A stretch of 64,000 nucleotides of DNA, taken from positions 62,001 to 126,000 of the forward strand of contig NKIP01000011.1 of assembly GCA_002256145.1 (NCBI GenBank), in the 5' to 3' direction. The stretch's first letter is position 1, and each line of letters opens with the position of its first letter. The stretch is from Comamonadaceae bacterium PBBC1 (GTDB lineage: Bacteria > Pseudomonadota > Gammaproteobacteria > Burkholderiales > Burkholderiaceae_C). Of this stretch, positions 1 to 8,654 are shown one piece after another. The position numbers were made by a program, and so were the translations under genes. The notes under the pieces are model-generated. The model saw nothing but the letters and a program-made list of their open reading frames with translations. It ran no database searches and was not told the origin of the DNA.

Positions 1-820
1 GCGCAGCCATGCGTCTTTGGCCTTCCGAATCCATGTGGGCGATGTTGGCTTGCGCCTTGGCAATGGTGGCGTCGTCCAGGTGCGAGATCAATCGGTCGGC
101 CGCAGCCCAAGCCTCGTCGTTGGTCTCGCGCGGGATCACATGCAGGCGCACACCGAACTTGACCTTGCGGCCGAGCTTTTCGGCGCGGCGGCGCACGTCG
201 TTGAACTTCTTCTCGACCTCGGCTGGGGGTTCGCCCCAGGTGAGGTACAGCTCGACCTGCTCGGCAGCAAGGTCATGCGCTGCATCGGACGAGCCGCCGA
301 AGTACAAGGGTGGGTAAGGCTTTTGCACCGCCGGGAACAACTGCTTGGCGCCTTTGACCTGGATGTGCTTGCCTTCGTAAGTGACTTCTTCGCCCTGCAG
401 CAGTCGCGTCCACACATGCAGGAATTCGCGGGCGTGTTCGTAGCGCTCGTCGTGGCTGAGGAATGTGCCATCAGCTTCCAGATCGGCCGAGTCGCCGCCC
501 GCCACCACATTGACCAGCAGACGACCACCGCTCAGGCGGTCGAGCGTGGCAGCCTGGCGTGCAGCCACCGTAGGCGAGATGGTGGTCGGCCGCAGCGCCA
601 CCAAAAATTTCAGACGCTCTGTGACCGGGATCAGGCTGGCGGCCGAAATCCAGGAGTCCTCGCAAGAGCGGCCCGTGGGCAGCAGCACCCCGCCGTAACC
701 CAGCGCATCAGCGGCTTGCGCCACTTGCTTCATGTAGGCGTGGTCCACGGCGCGGGCGCCTTGTTGCGAGCCAAGGTAACGGCCGTCGCCGTGCAGGGGG
801 ATGAACCAAAAAATGTCCAT
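1..820 (-). CDS. ssuD: Alkanesulfonate monooxygenase SsuD, 3' end outside the window
   Basis: FMNH2-dependent monooxygenase that splits alkanesulfonates into aldehyde and sulfite, supplying sulfur to the cell; cytoplasmic TIM-barrel enzyme of the bacterial luciferase family. The first 273 residues are visible (about 380 in the family). The N-terminus [17 protein letters not shown] is typical, Cys53 corresponds to the active-site Cys54 of E. coli SsuD, and the later VRLHVIP segment carries the conserved Arg and His of the substrate site. The ATG at 820 follows ssuA after 20 bases, so it is the last visible gene of the sbp-ssuE-ssuA-ssuD transcript. The transporter genes ssuC and ssuB would be expected further left, outside the window. 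Identification is secure; only the end is missing. Confidence 0.95.
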   Translation of the reverse strand, partial: MDIFWFIPLHGDGRYLGSQQGARAVDHAYMKQVAQAADALGYGGVLLPTGRSCEDSWISAASLIPVTERLKFLVALRPTTISPTVAARQAATLDRLSGGRLLVNVVAGGDSADLEADGTFLSHDERYEHAREFLHVWTRLLQGEEVTYEGKHIQVKGAKQLFPAVQKPYPPLYFGGSSDAAHDLAAEQVELYLTWGEPPAEVEKKFNDVRRRAEKLGRKVKFGVRLHVIPRETNDEAWAAADRLISHLDDATIAKAQANIAHMDSEGQRRMAA

Positions 821-840
821 GGTGTTCTCTCAGTAGGGGG

Positions 841-1797
841 TCAGCTCAAGTCCACCGGCGCGGCGTGCAGCAAGTTGAGCTTTTTGGGGATCAGCTTCAA
901 CTCGAAGAAGGTGTCGGCAATCGACTGCTGCTCGGCCAGGATGTCGCGGTTGACAACCGCGGTGCCAAAGGCCGAGCGGTTGAGGTACAGCTCGGTGATG
1001 GACTTGTCGAGACCCAGCACGGCCGACAACTCGGCGGCAGCGGCCTGCTTGTTCTTGCTGGCCCAGGTGTCGATCGCGTTGATCTCTTCGATGGCGATCT
1101 TGAGCACATCGGGGTTCTTGGTCGCGAAGTCACGCGAGGTGAAGTAGTAGGCGCGGTTGTTGACCACGCCCGAGGCGTCAACCAGCAGGCGGGCGTCAAG
1201 GGTTTTTTGCGCAGCGGCGAGGAACGGGTCCCAGATGATCCAGGCGTCGATGGCGCCTTTTTCAAACGCGGCACGGGCATCGGCGGGCGGCAAAAAGATG
1301 GACTGCACATCGCTGTATTGCAGGCCGTTCTTTTGCAACAGCTTGACCAGAAAGTACTGGACGTTGGAGCCTTTGTTGTAGGCCACTTTTTTGCCCTTGA
1401 GGTCGGCCACGGTTTTGATGGGCGAGCCTTTGGGCACGATGATGGCTTCGAGCTTGGGGCGCGGCACGGTGGCACCGGCATAGACCAGCGGCGCGCCTGC
1501 GGCCTGGGCAAAGATGGGGGGCGCTTCGCCAACGTCACCGAAGTCAATCGAGCCGACATTGAGCGCTTCGAGCTGCACAGGACCGGCGTTGAACTCGGTC
1601 CAGGCCACGGTCACGCCCAGCGGGGCCAAACGCTTTTCGAGCGTGCCCCGGCCTTTGAGGATGGACAGCCAGCCCTTTTGGTTACCGATGCGCAGCACGC
1701 GTGGGGCCTTGTTTTGCGCCCAAGCGGCAGAGGTGCCCAAGAGTGCGGTGGCGGTGGCCAAAAACTGGCGGCGAGAAATGTCAGATGCAAAGGTCAT
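841..1797 (-). CDS. ssuA: Aliphatic sulfonate ABC transporter substrate-binding protein
   Basis: Periplasmic receptor that delivers aliphatic sulfonates to the SsuBC ABC importer. The 318-residue protein begins with a twin-arginine type signal (ISRRQFLATATALLG) followed by a hydrophobic stretch and cleavage near AWA-Q, and has the NMT1/SsuA fold sequence (for example RIGNQKGWLSILKGRG and WIIWDPFLAAA). The ATG at 1797 was chosen because it starts directly at the signal peptide; the open frame extends 39 codons further upstream, but that part has no signal-like character. It lies between ssuE and ssuD in one orientation. A Tat signal on SsuA is common in Burkholderiales. Solid call. Confidence 0.93.
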   Translation of the reverse strand: MTFASDISRRQFLATATALLGTSAAWAQNKAPRVLRIGNQKGWLSILKGRGTLEKRLAPLGVTVAWTEFNAGPVQLEALNVGSIDFGDVGEAPPIFAQAAGAPLVYAGATVPRPKLEAIIVPKGSPIKTVADLKGKKVAYNKGSNVQYFLVKLLQKNGLQYSDVQSIFLPPADARAAFEKGAIDAWIIWDPFLAAAQKTLDARLLVDASGVVNNRAYYFTSRDFATKNPDVLKIAIEEINAIDTWASKNKQAAAAELSAVLGLDKSITELYLNRSAFGTAVVNRDILAEQQSIADTFFELKLIPKKLNLLHAAPVDLS

Positions 1798-1913
1798 GGT
1801 GTGTTCTTTCGGGCTTGAGAGGCAAGGCTTCGCCCTGCCCGCGCATGCGGGTTCTTCAAAAAAGGGTTTGAGGGGAAAAGCTGGTGAACAGCGGGCGCTG
1901 TTCACACCAGGCA

Positions 1914-2504
1914 TCAGACGCTACATCGCACTTCAGAAAACGGCACCGACTTGAAGCGCCCTGCGTTGGACAAACCCTGGATCAGGTTTTCCACCACCAG
2001 GGTGTCCACTGCTTCGTCCAGGCGGGCGCCAATGTCCTCGGCAACTCGGTAGCTGCCCTCCGGCGTCACGATCACTTGCGCATCGGTGGCGTAAATGCCG
2101 GGCAAGATGTGCTTCGCACCGAGCGACTGCAGCACTGGGCGCAATGCGTAGTCCAGCGCCAGCATGTGGTGCGGGCTGCCACCGGTGGCCAGAGGCAGCA
2201 CGGTTTTGCCCTTGAGGGCGGTTTGCGGCAGCAGGTCCAAAAAGACTTTGAGGATGCCGCTGTAGGCCGCCTTGTAGACCGGCGTGGCCACCACCAGCAC
2301 CGAGGCTTGGGCCACCAGCTCTTGCGCAGCCAGCACGGACGGGTGCCCGAAGTCGGCCAGCAGCAAGGCTTGCGGGTTCAGGTCCCGCACCCGCAGGCGC
2401 TGCACTTGCACGCCCCGGCTTTCGAGACGTTGGCCTGTGGCCTCCAGCAATGCCGCGGTGCGTGAGCGTTCCGATGGACTTCCTGCGATCAATAAAACAG
2501 ACAT
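1914..2504 (-). CDS. ssuE: NADPH-dependent FMN reductase SsuE
   Basis: Flavodoxin-fold reductase that provides FMNH2 to the monooxygenase SsuD. The 196-residue protein has the phosphate-binding loop near its N-terminus (LIAGSPSERSRTAALL, residues 5-20) and the central VVATPVYKAAYSG segment diagnostic of SsuE. It sits between the sulfate/sulfonate receptor genes and upstream of ssuA, with a gap of about 116 bases to the ssuA start. The order sbp-ssuE-ssuA-ssuD differs from the E. coli order ssuEADCB only by the added sbp in front. Length and motifs are normal for the family. Confidence 0.92.
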   Translation of the reverse strand: MSVLLIAGSPSERSRTAALLEATGQRLESRGVQVQRLRVRDLNPQALLLADFGHPSVLAAQELVAQASVLVVATPVYKAAYSGILKVFLDLLPQTALKGKTVLPLATGGSPHHMLALDYALRPVLQSLGAKHILPGIYATDAQVIVTPEGSYRVAEDIGARLDEAVDTLVVENLIQGLSNAGRFKSVPFSEVRCSV

Positions 2505-2534
2505 GTCAGCTCCTGGGTTCAGATCAAGAGCTGA

Positions 2535-3545
2535 TCAGTTCTTGGTGTAAATCTGATCAAAGCTCGCGCCATCGGCAAAGTGCTCCTTGGCCGCTTTGGT
2601 CCAGCCGCCGAAGGCTTGGTCGATCGTCACCAAGTTCAGCTTGGGGAACTGCTTGGCGTATTTGGCTTGGGCCTTGGGCGAGATGGGGCGGTAGAAGTTC
2701 TTGCCCGCAATGTCCTGTCCTTCGTCGGTGTACAAGTATTCCAGATAGGCCTGGGCCACAGCACGGGAGCCTTTTTTATCCACGTTTTTGTCGACCACAG
2801 TCACCGCAGGCTCGGCCAGGATGGACAGCGAGGGATAGACCACGTCGAACTTGGCCGAGAATTCTTTTTCCAGCAAGTAAGCTTCGTTTTCCCAGGCGAT
2901 CAGCACATCGCCCTGGTTGCGCTGGGCAAAGGTGATGGTTGAACCTCGCGCACCGGTGTCGAGCACAGGCACGTTTTTGTACAGCGCCGCCACAAAGTCT
3001 TTGGCTTTGGTGTCACCGCCCAATTTGCGCTTGGCAAATTCCCAAGCGGCCAGGTAGTTCCAGCGGGCACCGCCCGAGGTTTTGGGGTTGGGCGTGATGA
3101 CCTTGACGCCCGGCTTGACCAGATCATCCCAGTCTTTGATGCCTTTTGGGTTACCTTGGCGCACCACCAACACGATGGTCGAGGTGTAGGGCGAGCTGTT
3201 GTGCGGCAGACGTTTTTGCCAGTCTTTGGGAATCAGCTTGCCGTTGTCGTGCAGGGCATCGGTGTCACCGGCCAGAGCCAAGGTGGCCACATCGGCATCG
3301 AGTCCGTCGATGATGGAGCGGGCTTGTTTGCCCGAGCCGCCATGCGACTGCTTGAAGCTCAGGTCTTGGCCGGTTTTGGCTTTCCAATGGGCGGCAAAGG
3401 CCTTGTTGAATTCGACGTACAGCTCGCGGGTCGGGTCATAGGACACGTTGAGCAGGCTGACAGAGGCTTGTGCTTGCGCTGTCAGACCCGACAAGGTCAA
3501 GGTCAGCAGCGCGGCGAATTTGAAAAACTGGCGTTTTGTTTTCAT
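2535..3545 (-). CDS. sbp: Sulfate/thiosulfate ABC transporter substrate-binding protein
   Basis: Periplasmic sulfate-binding receptor of the CysAWT-type importer. The 336-residue protein has a Sec signal peptide ([14 protein letters not shown]..., cleavage near AQA) and the two family signatures: [13 protein letters not shown] near the mature N-terminus and the [11 protein letters not shown] motif followed by [11 protein letters not shown]. The ATG at 3545 gives a complete signal peptide; a GTG 21 bases upstream would add seven residues and is less likely. It heads the operon, 30 bases before ssuE, so this cell appears to switch on sulfate and sulfonate capture together. CysB control is expected from the families involved, but no CysB site was proven in the AT-rich stretch upstream. 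Confidence 0.92.
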   Translation of the reverse strand: MKTKRQFFKFAALLTLTLSGLTAQAQASVSLLNVSYDPTRELYVEFNKAFAAHWKAKTGQDLSFKQSHGGSGKQARSIIDGLDADVATLALAGDTDALHDNGKLIPKDWQKRLPHNSSPYTSTIVLVVRQGNPKGIKDWDDLVKPGVKVITPNPKTSGGARWNYLAAWEFAKRKLGGDTKAKDFVAALYKNVPVLDTGARGSTITFAQRNQGDVLIAWENEAYLLEKEFSAKFDVVYPSLSILAEPAVTVVDKNVDKKGSRAVAQAYLEYLYTDEGQDIAGKNFYRPISPKAQAKYAKQFPKLNLVTIDQAFGGWTKAAKEHFADGASFDQIYTKN

Positions 3546-3705
3546 AGGATCAATCTGAAAATACACATCAAAAAGCTGATGGAATGGATTCTGGAAGTGA
3601 TCCGTTAAAACTCAAACGACTGTTTATCTATTTCTTAATTCGCAAAACATCTATTGACCACAACGATTGGCTCAGTCTTGCAGAAAAACACTTGACCCCA
3701 TGCGC

Positions 3706-4275
3706 TCATGGTCTTGGCAACACGGAAAGCAAAAGCGGAATATGAACGGCATACGCGCCTGCCGGAGCGTCGCGCCGAAGCTGCAACCGGGCATAGATGG
3801 ACAGCGGCACAACTTGGTATTGCCCGGGGCCGAGTGTCACGCTGGCCTGCAAGACCTGGGCACCATCCCATCCACTGCCCCAGGGCACAGTGCCTTGCGC
3901 ATCCAAAAACAAGTCGGCCCGCATCTGGCCCCGGCCCGACTGCAAAGTGACCGTCCCCGGCACTGAAGCCATGAACCCCACCGCCACATCCACACGCTGA
4001 ATCGTCTGCGATGGGTTTTGACAAGCCACCAGCACTTGCCCCTGCCCTGGAACCCTCTCGGCACGCTGCATGCTGAGCGTGCCAAAGTGCAACGAGGTCG
4101 ATTGCAACAGGCATTGCACCGCTGGCGCTTCAAAAGCAGTCCCTGCGCAACTGCCGCTGTGCTGCCCACCCAAGCCCAGAACCAAGGCCCCAACCAGCAT
4201 CCAGCCGCGTTGACTCTTGTCCTTAGATCGGCTTGCAGTGGCAGGCTCAGACACGGCCTTGGCAAGCGGGCTCAT
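3706..4275 (-). CDS. SCPU-domain protein, putative tip subunit of a Csu-like pilus
   Basis: Protein of 189 residues with a spore coat U (SCPU) domain in its second half: conserved segments TSLHFGTLSM, LVACQN and LSIYARL at the C-terminus match the pattern of this family. It begins with an unusual N-terminal region (basic, then hydrophobic MLVGALVLGLGG) that may act as the signal. The ATG at 4275 overlaps the usher stop codon by four bases (ATGA), so translation is coupled. In archaic chaperone-usher systems the last gene of the operon encodes the tip adhesin (CsuE in Acinetobacter, with two domains); here it is a single-domain protein, so its tip role is inferred from position. Confidence 0.75.
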   Translation of the reverse strand: MSPLAKAVSEPATASRSKDKSQRGWMLVGALVLGLGGQHSGSCAGTAFEAPAVQCLLQSTSLHFGTLSMQRAERVPGQGQVLVACQNPSQTIQRVDVAVGFMASVPGTVTLQSGRGQMRADLFLDAQGTVPWGSGWDGAQVLQASVTLGPGQYQVVPLSIYARLQLRRDAPAGAYAVHIPLLLSVLPRP

Positions 4276-6638
4276 GGCCCAGGCCTCAGCGCACAAACAT
4301 AGGGCCCCAGGCGCGGCTGGGGGTCGTCGGTGATGGGGGCATCGACCTCGATCAGGCAATGCTGGGCGAGCCCCAGCACCAGGGTGTCCACTTGCAATTG
4401 AGCACGGGCTGGCAAGTTCTGAACATACACCTCACCGCGCAAACCAACGGCGGCAGACATTGCACCAGGCGACACATGCACCCGGCTGCCTGCAGGCAAA
4501 GCCTGGCCATCAGGCCCCGTCAAAATCAACACCGCCGAACGCTCCCGCAAGACCGAAAAATCAACCCACACCCCGCCACGACCCCGGGGTATGGCGGTGA
4601 CTTCGTGGCTGACCACACGGTACTGCAGGGGCACCTCCTCGGGCTTGATGGCCAGCAGATTTTTTTGATAAGGACTCAATGCGGTGACCAAGGCCACACC
4701 CCGCGCATCACTCACCGCCACCGGCAAGTTCCAGCGGTAAACCGGTATTTGAGGGGCATCGCCCGTCGACACCAGCGCAAAGCCACCCGTGATCGGTGGG
4801 CCCACAAAATAGTGTCCGCCCAAGCCCCCTGCGCTGCCAGCCGTTCGCACCCGCCAAGTTTGTCCTGCCGCACTGCTGGCCACATCCACACCATGTTGAC
4901 CGACGCCCGAATACACATCCACCGCACCCACAAAGCCGGTGCGCTCGTGGGTGATGGTGGGGTCCTTGGCCAACAGGCCCAAGCGCCAGGCCATACCTTT
5001 TGAGGTGACCGGGGCACTGGCGTAATCGACACGACCGGTCAGGGCATGGGCCATCTTTTGCACGCTGCCACTCATGAAGGCACCCCGCTCCAAAGGCGCA
5101 CTGAGCAACACCTGCAAGATCGTCTGATCTGTGCTGCGCACCGCACTGAGTGACACGTTGGCGAGCCCCAGACTTTTGGACCAGCCCACACTGCCCATGC
5201 GGCGTGTGCCCCCTTGCCCATCCGACAGACCTCCCGCGCTGACGCTGACACTGCCCCATGCCTGACCCAAAGCTTGTGCTGCAAAAAAACGAAACTCGTC
5301 CCTGACTTGAAACGGTGAATCCACACGGTCGGCCAACAGGCTGAAATGGGGCGATGCACGGCTGAAGCTGGCCCCCATGCGCGTGCGCGTGTCTTGCCAC
5401 TGAAGTGAAGCACCCCACTGTTGTCCTGCGCCACTCAGGGCCTGACTCCACGTTGCATGGGCATGGCCCAACAGTGGCCCCCACAACGCAGCGCTGGCCC
5501 CAAGGCCTGCACTGCGCTGGTCGGTGCTGAGTGTGGCCCCTGCATCCAAGGTCACCCTGCGCGTGGCCCCCCAACGGTGCGATGTGCTCAAGAAAGGCGT
5601 TTGGTATGTGTTCAGTTCTGGTCGCAGCCAACCCACGGTGTAACTGAAGCTGCGCAGCCCCTGCCGGTACAGGCTGGTCGTGTTCAAAAAGGGCACGGTG
5701 ACGGTGCGTTCGTTCAACAAGGCATCGCGGATGAGCACATTCACTGTGCCGTTCACGCCCACCGTGGGCAAACCACTCACCTCAAAAGGCCCTGCCGCCA
5801 CAGCCACCGGAGCGCCGACTCGCCGATCGTTGAGAAAAAACTCCAAGGTGCTGGGCAAGCGGGCCGAATCAAACAAGGTGGGAGACTCCAAGGCCGAAAA
5901 AGCCGGGTCCAGCCCAAAATTGCTCTGCCAGGTCACGCCACCGTAGCGCAAGCTCGGCACGCCTGCGGTCGACTGCAAAACCGCGTCCCCCACGGACCAG
6001 GTGCTCAGGTGCTGCTCGTCATCGTGCAAAAAAGTGGTCGCCAAGCGGGAAACTCGGGCGCTTGACTGCCGACTCCAAGATGCAGCCCTCCCATCACCCG
6101 ACTGGATGGCTGTGTTCAGCTGCAACAAGCCTGGCGAGCCAAACAAAGACAAAGATTGCGTCCCACCCAAAACCATGGCATGGCCTTCGCTGCGTGTGGC
6201 TTGCAGGGTGTAATTGAGCAAGGCACCCGGTGACGCAGGCAAGGGACGACCGGCTTGTGGTGCATGCAGGTTCATGCGGGTGGGCGCGAACCAGTCGGGT
6301 TCGACCTCTAGCCTCAGACTCAGCTGCTGCGCATCCCTGTACACCACCATGCCGGGGTGACCTTGCAGCGGCACCAGGGCCACGCCATCGCGCATGACCG
6401 GCGCAATCGCCCTGGCCAAACCCAGACGCACAAAATCTTCTTGTGCCATGTAGGGCCGCGCATCGGCGTCCAAGACCAACAGGGCAAAACCGGCCTGGGG
6501 CACGCCATTGAGCACCACACCATAAAAAGCCCCCGCCACGGCACCACTTTCGGAGGACATGGCGGCCAAGCGGCCCACCCCAAAGACAAGGCCGCTCAAC
6601 AGCAGCAGCCAAGTACAGCGTTTGACTTCAGCACGCAT
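4272..6638 (-). CDS. Fimbrial outer membrane usher protein (FimD/PapC/CsuD family)
   Basis: Outer membrane usher that assembles and secretes pilus subunits. The 788-residue protein shows an N-terminal domain (FYGVVLNGVPQAGFALLVLD), a long beta-barrel part rich in TLDAG/SVSAGG strands, the plug region (DRRVGAPVAVAAGPFEVSGLPTVGV, shown here only as position about 250-300), and the C-terminal domain with GRGG and a YVQNLP segment. It is a little shorter than classical ushers (about 830-860), as expected for the archaic SCPU-linked type. Its start overlaps the chaperone gene by 11 bases and its stop overlaps the tip subunit gene, so the operon is tightly packed. Confidence 0.92.
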   Translation of the reverse strand: MRAEVKRCTWLLLLSGLVFGVGRLAAMSSESGAVAGAFYGVVLNGVPQAGFALLVLDADARPYMAQEDFVRLGLARAIAPVMRDGVALVPLQGHPGMVVYRDAQQLSLRLEVEPDWFAPTRMNLHAPQAGRPLPASPGALLNYTLQATRSEGHAMVLGGTQSLSLFGSPGLLQLNTAIQSGDGRAASWSRQSSARVSRLATTFLHDDEQHLSTWSVGDAVLQSTAGVPSLRYGGVTWQSNFGLDPAFSALESPTLFDSARLPSTLEFFLNDRRVGAPVAVAAGPFEVSGLPTVGVNGTVNVLIRDALLNERTVTVPFLNTTSLYRQGLRSFSYTVGWLRPELNTYQTPFLSTSHRWGATRRVTLDAGATLSTDQRSAGLGASAALWGPLLGHAHATWSQALSGAGQQWGASLQWQDTRTRMGASFSRASPHFSLLADRVDSPFQVRDEFRFFAAQALGQAWGSVSVSAGGLSDGQGGTRRMGSVGWSKSLGLANVSLSAVRSTDQTILQVLLSAPLERGAFMSGSVQKMAHALTGRVDYASAPVTSKGMAWRLGLLAKDPTITHERTGFVGAVDVYSGVGQHGVDVASSAAGQTWRVRTAGSAGGLGGHYFVGPPITGGFALVSTGDAPQIPVYRWNLPVAVSDARGVALVTALSPYQKNLLAIKPEEVPLQYRVVSHEVTAIPRGRGGVWVDFSVLRERSAVLILTGPDGQALPAGSRVHVSPGAMSAAVGLRGEVYVQNLPARAQLQVDTLVLGLAQHCLIEVDAPITDDPQPRLGPYVCALRPGP

Positions 6639-7401
6639 GGCGGGGCAATTGGCCCACGGGAACGTGTTCTGGGGCCTCTTGCCCGTCTTTCATCACCCAA
6701 ATTTGCCATGGCAACGGCCCCTCAAGGCGGGCCTCTGGAAAACGCCACTCTCGCCAAGCGTGGGCCAACACCGTCACCCGTCGCTGGCTGAGGTGTTGCA
6801 CCACCGGATTGGGGTGGGCGGCATCGGTCAAGCCCACTTGGTTCACGACCATGTGGCGTGTACACGGGTTGTCAGCACGCAGCACGACCGCACCGGCCTC
6901 TTGCCGCCATTGCCAAACCAAAGTGGGTGGGCTCTCGGGCTGAGCGGGTGCCACAAAAACAGGCAAGGCGTATTGCATTGAAAAGTCCACACGCCCTGGC
7001 CCGCGCTGGGTGTCACGGACTTGGGGCACCTCGGCCAAGACCAGTCGATACGACTGCTCCACAGGCAAGCGTTCGGGCCGCCGAAAACCCAAACGAATGA
7101 CTTGTGTGGCATGCGCCGCCAAAGCGAAATGCGGGGGGCTGGCGATGAAATCCTGGGTGGGCTCGAAATGGTCCGCACCGTCCTGCTGAAACCAGCGCAG
7201 CAGCGTCAATTGGTACATCACTTCGTGGGCACGGTCATTGCGAACCGTGATGATCGCCCGCCCCTGTGAGGGGATGTGCACGATGACCGGACTGATGGTC
7301 ACCGCACACTGAACGCCCGTGCAAACGCCCACGAGCAACGCCGGCCAACACCGGCCCCAAGGCCTCAGACGCCCCCAACTCAGCGGACCCCATAAAGTCA
7401 T
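6628..7401 (-). CDS. Periplasmic pilus assembly chaperone (CsuC-like)
   Basis: Periplasmic chaperone with two immunoglobulin-like domains that caps pilin subunits before delivery to the usher. About 257 residues, with an N-terminal hydrophobic signal region (WPALLVGVCTGVQC), a first domain beginning VTISPVIVHIPSQGR and containing the edge-strand region, and a conserved VIRLGFRRP motif equivalent to the Arg/Lys-rich subunit-anchoring part. The ATG at 7401 is preferred; a TTG four codons upstream is possible. It lies between the major SCPU subunit gene and the usher, the usual order of archaic chaperone-usher operons. Confidence 0.9.
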   Translation of the reverse strand: MTLWGPLSWGRLRPWGRCWPALLVGVCTGVQCAVTISPVIVHIPSQGRAIITVRNDRAHEVMYQLTLLRWFQQDGADHFEPTQDFIASPPHFALAAHATQVIRLGFRRPERLPVEQSYRLVLAEVPQVRDTQRGPGRVDFSMQYALPVFVAPAQPESPPTLVWQWRQEAGAVVLRADNPCTRHMVVNQVGLTDAAHPNPVVQHLSQRRVTVLAHAWREWRFPEARLEGPLPWQIWVMKDGQEAPEHVPVGQLPRHAC

Positions 7402-7420
7402 CACAACGGCCAAACCCGCA

Positions 7421-7954
7421 TCAAAAGGCCACCGTCACAATGACCGTGTCGACATAAACCCCCGCAGGATTGGCCACCGATTCAGCACCAATGACACGGC
7501 CAAAAATCACTTTGTCCTGCGCCAAACCATTGCCCACGGTGGAGGTCAACACGTTGTTGTTGGCCGCCAAAGAAGAAGTGGCCGCAATTTCTGTGACACG
7601 GGCCACCTCTTGGTAAACCACGTAGGGCAAACGGTTGGCGGCCGAGGCCATTTGCCTGCGGTACTGAATGCCCGTGCCACCGGTTGTGGTGTGGTTCAGG
7701 CCGTCACCCAAGTCCACGGTGTACGTGGTGCCCGAGGTGCACACCACCGAAAGTGTGGACTCGGTCTCTTTGGTCACGCCGGGCACAACGACACCAAAAT
7801 CCATCGGACTGGCCGTGACGGAACAACCGGTCTCGATGTTGGCGCTCACGGTCAAATTGCCGGTGCTTGTGGCGGCCTGGCCCATCGTGGCCAGCGAAAC
7901 GGCCCACAGCAACAGGCCTGTACGAAAGGTGCGCGGGGTGAATCGGGCGTTCAT
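7421..7954 (-). CDS. SCPU-domain major pilin subunit (CsuA/B-like)
   Basis: Secreted pilin of 177 residues with a signal peptide (TGLLLWAVSLATMGQA) and a spore coat U domain: STGNLTVSANIETGCSV at the mature N-terminus with the conserved Cys, ASPMDFGVVVPG, a second Cys in LSVVCTSGT forming the usual disulfide, and the C-terminal VYVDTVIVTVAF strand. It is the first gene of the operon and the only clear major subunit; the Acinetobacter csu operon has three. A good ribosome-binding site (AAAGGAAA) precedes the ATG at 7954. Surface adhesion or biofilm formation is the known job of this pilus class. Confidence 0.88.
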   Translation of the reverse strand: MNARFTPRTFRTGLLLWAVSLATMGQAATSTGNLTVSANIETGCSVTASPMDFGVVVPGVTKETESTLSVVCTSGTTYTVDLGDGLNHTTTGGTGIQYRRQMASAANRLPYVVYQEVARVTEIAATSSLAANNNVLTSTVGNGLAQDKVIFGRVIGAESVANPAGVYVDTVIVTVAF

Positions 7955-7983
7955 GGTGTTTCCTTTTGAAAAACCCGCTCAAG

Positions 7984-7999
7984 TGCGCCGACCGGCGCA
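7984..7999. terminator. Perfect 16-base palindrome between copper island and pilus operon
   Basis: TGCGCCG-AC-CGGCGCA forms a seven-pair GC-rich hairpin 30 bases upstream of the pilin start and about 115 bases beyond the end of the copper operon. On the minus strand it is followed, after a gap of ten bases, by GGGTTTTT, so it is not a canonical terminator. It may end the copper transcript, or be a leader structure of the pilus mRNA. Confidence 0.35.
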
Positions 8000-8114
8000 T
8001 TCTCTACAGGGTTGTAGCCAGATTACGCCCAAGCTTGCCACCTCACTGTGCGCCAGCACATACACAGTTTCAATCTGCTTGGCTCCAGCTGGCTTTCAGG
8101 AAAAACACCCCCCA

Positions 8115-8654
8115 TCAAGTCGGTGCCAACCAGCGCTTGAGCAGCTCTGGGGCAGGCGGCCCAATCACCCTTTGCGTCTGGCCTTTGGCGTCCACCAGCA
8201 CCACATAGGGCGTGACATTGGGCCAAGCCGGATCAACCGCCTGACGGATGGCGGGCTCGAAGCCATCAAAGGCGTACATCTGTGTCATGCCCTTGAAGTG
8301 AGAGGCATGGCGCAGTGCCTGCGGGCCGGCCACATCCATCATGACGGCATTGAGTTCAACCTGTCTTTCGGGCTTGTCTTTGCGCTGCTGAACCGCCTTG
8401 TGAAGCACCGCAAACGCGGCCGGGCAGGTGCTGCAATACGAGGTGGTGAACAAATAAGCCGCTGGGCGAGGGCCGTGTTGCAGCGCATGCGCCCAGGTTT
8501 TTTCGTCAAACGGCAACACCGTGCGCGGGGCGGGTGGCTTGGCTTGAGCCTGAGGGTGTGCATGGTGGTGTGCTTGCGCCCAAACCGCCGAGGCACTCAA
8601 GCCGAGTGCAGCGCTACAGATGGCGAGTGCCGTGGATTTAAAAACGGAGTTCAT
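8115..8654 (-). CDS. Periplasmic thioredoxin-like protein with a CSTC motif
   Basis: Exported protein of 179 residues: signal peptide (residues 1-26, ending SAVWA), a His-rich linker (HHHAHPQ, residues 30-34), then a thioredoxin-like domain with YCSTC (Cys74, Cys77) at the position of the CXXC redox site and a cis-Pro candidate in NVTPYVVLVD. The ATG at 8654 lies inside the end of the upstream BNR-repeat gene (17-base overlap), so the two are translationally coupled. As third gene behind a BfrG-like receptor and in a copper island, it may reduce or carry copper in the periplasm. This role is inferred; the fold assignment is reasonably safe. Confidence 0.72.
   Translation of the reverse strand: MNSVFKSTALAICSAALGLSASAVWAQAHHHAHPQAQAKPPAPRTVLPFDEKTWAHALQHGPRPAAYLFTTSYCSTCPAAFAVLHKAVQQRKDKPERQVELNAVMMDVAGPQALRHASHFKGMTQMYAFDGFEPAIRQAVDPAWPNVTPYVVLVDAKGQTQRVIGPPAPELLKRWLAPT

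Noticed and set aside
3546..3705. Defined CysB operator upstream of sbp
   Set aside because: The stretch is AT-rich, as expected, but no clear CysB-type pattern could be assigned by eye.
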